This document shows positions 60,945-64,000 of a DNA stretch of 64,000 bases, piece by piece (positions within the stretch are counted from its first letter, which is position 1; the number at the start of each line of letters is the position of its first letter). The stretch lies in contig NZ_AAMO01000008.1 of NCBI RefSeq assembly GCF_000152725.1, forward strand, positions 220,269-284,268, read 5' to 3'. The notes under the pieces were generated by a model. It worked only from the letters and a program-made list of their open reading frames with translations, was not told where the DNA came from and ran no database searches. The position numbers and the translations under genes are program-made. The DNA is from Pseudooceanicola batsensis HTCC2597. GTDB taxonomy: Bacteria; Pseudomonadota; Alphaproteobacteria; Rhodobacterales; Rhodobacteraceae.

Positions 60945-62462
60945 ATGTGCAGACTATGCGACCCCCGGCGGCCCAAGCTGCCTTGCCCCACGCGGCGAGA
61001 TTTCCTGAAGGCCAGCACCGTTGGCGGCGCCGCGCTGGTCGCGGGTGCCACGCTCGGCACGGCGGCCTCGGCGCAGTCCGCCGCCGAGAGTACCATTCCC
61101 GAAGGCATGGGAGAGGCCGGCCACCGCACGCTGATCCGCGGCGGCGTGGTCCTGTCGATGGATGAGGGTGTGGGCAATTTCGCCACGGGCGACGTGCTGA
61201 TCGAGGGCGGCAACATCGTCGAGGTCGCCGCGCGCATCGACGCGCCCGACGCCACCGTCATCGACGCCGCCGGCAAGATCGTCATGCCGGGCTTCATCGA
61301 CACTCACCACCACCAGTTCGAGACCGCCCTGCGCAGCCAGCTGGCGCACGGGATCCTGATCAACGACGGGCGCGAGGTCAACGCGACCAACTACTACGAA
61401 ACCATCCTGCAGAAGTTCTCGATGGCCTACCGCCCCGAGGACGTCTACATCAACGAGCTTTTCGCGGGCATCGCCCAGCTGGATGCGGGCGTGACCACGG
61501 TGATGGACGTCAGCCAGATCCACCACAGCCCGGAACATTCCGACGCCGCGATCGAGGGTCTCGCCGATGCGGGCCGCCGCGCCGTCTTCGGCTATTTCGA
61601 GGGGCACGGCGACCGCACGCAATATCCGCAGGACGCGCGCCGCATCAAGGAGCAGTACTTCGCTTCGGACGACCAGCTTCTGACCATGGTCATGGGCGGC
61701 GAAATCTACCTGCCCGGCTACGAGACCGCGTGGTCCATCGGCCGCGAACTCGGCATTCCGATCGCGCTGCACGTGGTGGGCACCTTCGGCATGGCAGGCA
61801 CTTTCGACCAGCTGGCCGAAGCCGGCGAGTTCGGCGAGGACAACATCTTCATCCACATGACCGGCATGTCCGACATGGCATGGCAGCGGGCGGCGGACGC
61901 CGGTGCGCACGTCTCGCTCGCCGTGCCGATCGAGATGCACATGCGCCACGGCACTCCGCCGATCCAGAAGGCGCTCGACCTCGGCATGTCGACCTCGCTG
62001 TCGTCGGACGTGGAGTGTACCATGACCGCCGATCCCTTCACCCAGATGCGGGGCCTCATCACCCTGCAGCGGATGTTCGTCAACGAGGCCGCGCTTTCCG
62101 GCGCCACCGACTACCCGGCCCTCATGCAATGCGCCGACGCCCTGCGCCATGCGACCATCGAGGGGGCGAAGGGCCTCAAGCTCGATGCGGTGACGGGCAG
62201 CCTGACCCCCGGCAAGGCAGCCGATATCGTGCTGCTGGATGCCGAGGCGCTGAACGTCGCGCCTCTCAACAGCGCTGCGGGCGCGGTGGTGACCCTGATG
62301 GAGCGCTCGAACGTCGATACCGTTCTCGTCGCGGGCCGGCCCAGGAAATGGCAGGGTCAGATGGTCGGCTTCGACATCGCCCGTCTGCGGGACGAACTGA
62401 CCGCGAGCCGCGATTATCTGTTCGAAACAGCGGGCGTCGAGCGGGACCTCTTCGCCCTCTGA
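60945..62462 (+). CDS. Tat-exported amidohydrolase / cytosine-deaminase-like metal hydrolase
   Basis: 505 residues. The N-terminus carries three cysteines (C2, C5, C14) directly before a twin-arginine signal TRRDFLKASTVGGAALVAGA. The amidohydrolase barrel has the metal motif GFIDTHHHQFETAL (H-x-H), later ligands in IALHVVGTFG and IHMTGMSD, and the Asp in SLSSDVECTM. This is the TrzN/AtzA/guanine-deaminase branch acting on ring-bound amino, alkoxy or halide groups. Periplasmic location suggests it prepares the substrate before uptake by TRAP system 5 (inference). Confidence 0.9.
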   Translation: MCRLCDPRRPKLPCPTRRDFLKASTVGGAALVAGATLGTAASAQSAAESTIPEGMGEAGHRTLIRGGVVLSMDEGVGNFATGDVLIEGGNIVEVAARIDAPDATVIDAAGKIVMPGFIDTHHHQFETALRSQLAHGILINDGREVNATNYYETILQKFSMAYRPEDVYINELFAGIAQLDAGVTTVMDVSQIHHSPEHSDAAIEGLADAGRRAVFGYFEGHGDRTQYPQDARRIKEQYFASDDQLLTMVMGGEIYLPGYETAWSIGRELGIPIALHVVGTFGMAGTFDQLAEAGEFGEDNIFIHMTGMSDMAWQRAADAGAHVSLAVPIEMHMRHGTPPIQKALDLGMSTSLSSDVECTMTADPFTQMRGLITLQRMFVNEAALSGATDYPALMQCADALRHATIEGAKGLKLDAVTGSLTPGKAADIVLLDAEALNVAPLNSAAGAVVTLMERSNVDTVLVAGRPRKWQGQMVGFDIARLRDELTASRDYLFETAGVERDLFAL

Positions 62463-62652
62463 CCAGCGTGGACAGCGGCCATGCCGGTCAGCGTGGCCGG
62501 TACCATTCCCTGCGGACAATGTACTCCGGACAATCCGCAACGGGCGGCCGCGGTCCAGTTCAGAATGCTTCGACAAGTGCGAAGAGCCTGCGACCCGAGA
62601 GGGGTGTCCGGATCGATCGCGACCGTCTTGAAGAAGTGAAGACATGGACTGG

Positions 62653-62685
62653 CGGTGGTCGCGGCGCGGTGGTCGCGGCGCGGTG
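62653..62685. repeat. 14-bp tandem repeat, 2.4 copies
   Basis: CGGTGGTCGCGGCG occurs at 62653-62666 and 62667-62680, followed by a partial third copy (CGGTG). Confidence 0.75.
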
Positions 62686-63006
62686 CGGGACACGGGGCTC
62701 TGCACGGCTCTTGCTCCCTTGCTTTGGATTCCGAAAACAACGTCTGCTTCGGACGGATGTAGCCCGGCGCGATCCCGATGGCGTTGCCCGAGGGAAAGAC
62801 ACTCGACGAACCCGCGATGCCGACCGCATTCGCTATCGATATCGCATTCAGCGGACAAACTGCCTTGCCCTGACTCGGACAGCTTCTACCCCATAGAGCT
62901 GAGCGACCGGGTTCGGGAACGGGCGCCGATCTCACATAATTCTGCTTATGCGGACGAACCGTTCTGGTTGGGCACATTCTAAACTGGGTTGCGACAAATC
63001 CCCTAT

Positions 63007-63022
63007 CTTGCTGAAAAGCAAG
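63007..63022 (+). promoter_or_regulatory. GNRA-type hairpin overlapping the transposase ribosome site
   Basis: CTTGCT-GAAA-AGCAAG forms a perfect 6-bp stem with a GAAA tetraloop. Its 3' arm runs into the Shine-Dalgarno AAGGAG (63020-63025) that serves the ATG at 63033, so it may partly hide the site and dampen transposase translation. Confidence 0.55.
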
Positions 63023-63032
63023 GAGACGGAAG

Positions 63033-64000
63033 ATGGCCCACACGGAACTGGATCTGCGTGAGCGACGCGTGATCGAGGACATGCTGAATGCGACGATGCC
63101 GGTAAGCAAGATTGCGGTGGAGCTTGGCCGTCATCGGTCGAGCGTGTATCGCGAGATCAAGCGCAACCGCTTTGCCGACGATGAGCTGCCGTATCTGAAC
63201 GGCTACTATGGCATGGTCGCGCAGAAGGCCGCCCGCGACCGGCGGGCCAGGCGACGCAAGCTCATCCGGTTTCCGGAGCTGCGGAAAGCGGTGATAGCTC
63301 AGATGATGGAGGGTTGGTCGCCAGAGCAGATCGCCGGTCGCCTCCAGTTTGAAGGCCGGAGACCGCGCGTCAGCGACGAGACGATCTACACCTACGTCTT
63401 CGGCCCCGACGGCCAGTCGGCAGAACTGGCACGCCACCTGCCCAGCCGTCGCAAGAAGCGGCAGCCGCGATACGCTCGCAGGCCGAGTGGCCTTGTTTTC
63501 CCGCCGGACCGCTCGATCCATCAGCGCCCCGATCACGTGAAAATCCGCGAGACGTTCGGCGAATGGGAGGGTGACCTGATGATCTTCGAACGCGCCCAGG
63601 GCAATGCCAACATCGCCTCTCTGGTCGAACGCAAAACCCGCTTTGCCGTCTTGTTCCGCAACAACGAAAGGAGCACGACACATCTGATGAACCGGCTGAT
63701 GACGGTCATGGAACCCCTGCCCCAGCCTGCCCGCCGCTCGATCACTTTTGACCGCGGGATCGAGTTCCGGAACTGGCGCAAACTGGAGCCCGGTATCGGC
63801 ACCGAGGTCTGGTTCTGCGATCCACAGGCACCTTGGCAGAAAGGTTCCGTCGAGAACCTGAACAAGCGGGCGCGGCGCTACCTGCCACGGGATACGCCCG
63901 TGGCGGCGCTCTCAAATCGCAATATGAGGGCGATTTGCGACCGCCTGAACGGAACCCCCAGGAAGTGCCTCGGATGGCGTACGCCAACCGAAGCATTCAG
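63033..64000 (+). CDS. IS30-family transposase (3' end outside window)
   Basis: The frame is open from ATG 63033 to the window edge (322 codons), missing only its end. N-terminal HTH region with ERRVIEDMLNATMPVSKIAVELGRHRSSVYREIKRN, the IS30 pattern. The DDE catalytic triad is D181 (WEGDLMIF), D240 (TFDRGIEF) and E274 (KGSVENLNKRARRYLP). No stop or frameshift is visible, so the element may be active. Confidence 0.93.
   Translation, partial: MAHTELDLRERRVIEDMLNATMPVSKIAVELGRHRSSVYREIKRNRFADDELPYLNGYYGMVAQKAARDRRARRRKLIRFPELRKAVIAQMMEGWSPEQIAGRLQFEGRRPRVSDETIYTYVFGPDGQSAELARHLPSRRKKRQPRYARRPSGLVFPPDRSIHQRPDHVKIRETFGEWEGDLMIFERAQGNANIASLVERKTRFAVLFRNNERSTTHLMNRLMTVMEPLPQPARRSITFDRGIEFRNWRKLEPGIGTEVWFCDPQAPWQKGSVENLNKRARRYLPRDTPVAALSNRNMRAICDRLNGTPRKCLGWRTPTEAF

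Larger units (their letters stand above)
62463..63032. other. Gene-free region between the amidohydrolase and the IS30 transposase
   Basis: 570 bp in which I recognise no gene. Short open frames on both strands have no family resemblance. A 14-bp tandem repeat is at 62653-62685. The last ~70 bp must contain the left end of the IS30 element, but the exact terminal inverted repeat cannot be set without the other end, which is outside the window. Confidence 0.5.
62950..64000 (+). mobile_element. IS30-family insertion sequence, truncated by the window edge
   Basis: Defined by the IS30-type transposase at 63033. The left boundary is approximate because IS30-family terminal repeats usually lie within about 30-80 bp of the transposase start and the right end is not visible. 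Its position beside the catabolic module suggests a path for gene capture. Confidence 0.6.

Noticed and set aside
62414..63109. Minus-strand frame spanning the gap before the transposase as a possible gene remnant
   Set aside because: No family resemblance, and it overlaps the amidohydrolase end and the transposase start in antisense.

Overview
The window is high-GC DNA packed with short overlapping operons, ATGA/TGATG gene junctions, IclR/GntR/Lrp regulators and an unusual number of TRAP transporters. This fits a marine alphaproteobacterium of the Rhodobacterales (Roseobacter group, for example a Salipiger/Sagittula-like organism). That placement is inference from gene content and style, since no rRNA or tRNA gene is present. 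No core housekeeping genes are seen, so the segment looks like accessory catabolic DNA (plasmid, chromid or a flexible chromosomal region). An IS30-family element is cut by the right edge.

Left part (0.8-16.1 kb): one large catabolic regulon. A GntR/FCD regulator lies between a leftward unit (ferredoxin reductase, TRAP binding protein) and a rightward run of about 14 tightly coupled genes: Rieske oxygenase alpha subunit, a small unknown protein, two cupins, an NTF2-like protein, a PyrK-like/PyrD-like pair, a Rieske ferredoxin, an asparaginase-fold hydrolase, TRAP DctQM, a three-subunit molybdenum hydroxylase and CoxG. The same operator core (GTATACnGTATAC) sits at both promoters, so the distant TRAP binding protein and its permease are probably co-regulated. 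The enzyme set suggests breakdown of an N-containing, possibly N-methylated heterocycle; the substrate is not known.

16.2-30.4 kb: a TAXI-type TRAP transporter with UspA, facing a class III aminotransferase; then a leftward operon with an IclR regulator, a thiamine-diphosphate E1 alpha/beta pair, TRAP DctPQM, an acetolactate-synthase-like enzyme and an unrecognised protein made of two copies of one module. 30.5-37.8 kb: LysE-type exporter, M24 metallopeptidase, Lrp regulator, class V aminotransferase/desulfurase-like enzyme and another TRAP DctPQM.

37.8-53.0 kb: cell surface and signalling. A leftward seven-gene operon joins a His-Asp phosphorelay (HPt, receiver-only regulator, hybrid regulator with a decayed GGDEF domain, membrane histidine kinase) to a polysaccharide machine: a GT2 synthase with an N-terminal MshEN/GspE-N-type domain, a BcsB-like periplasmic subunit and a polytopic membrane protein. 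A NarL-type two-component pair follows, then a lipoprotein next to a Slam-type outer-membrane protein, a likely surface-lipoprotein export pair.

53.1-62.5 kb: a second catabolic module. It has an FMN reductase, a fifth TRAP transporter, a YciI-like protein, a class III CoA-transferase and a citryl-CoA-lyase-like enzyme, divergent from an intradiol ring-cleavage dioxygenase, an IclR regulator and a Tat-exported amidohydrolase. The right edge holds the IS30 transposase. Only two stretches over 300 bases lack a recognisable gene: 31086-31469 and 62463-63032.
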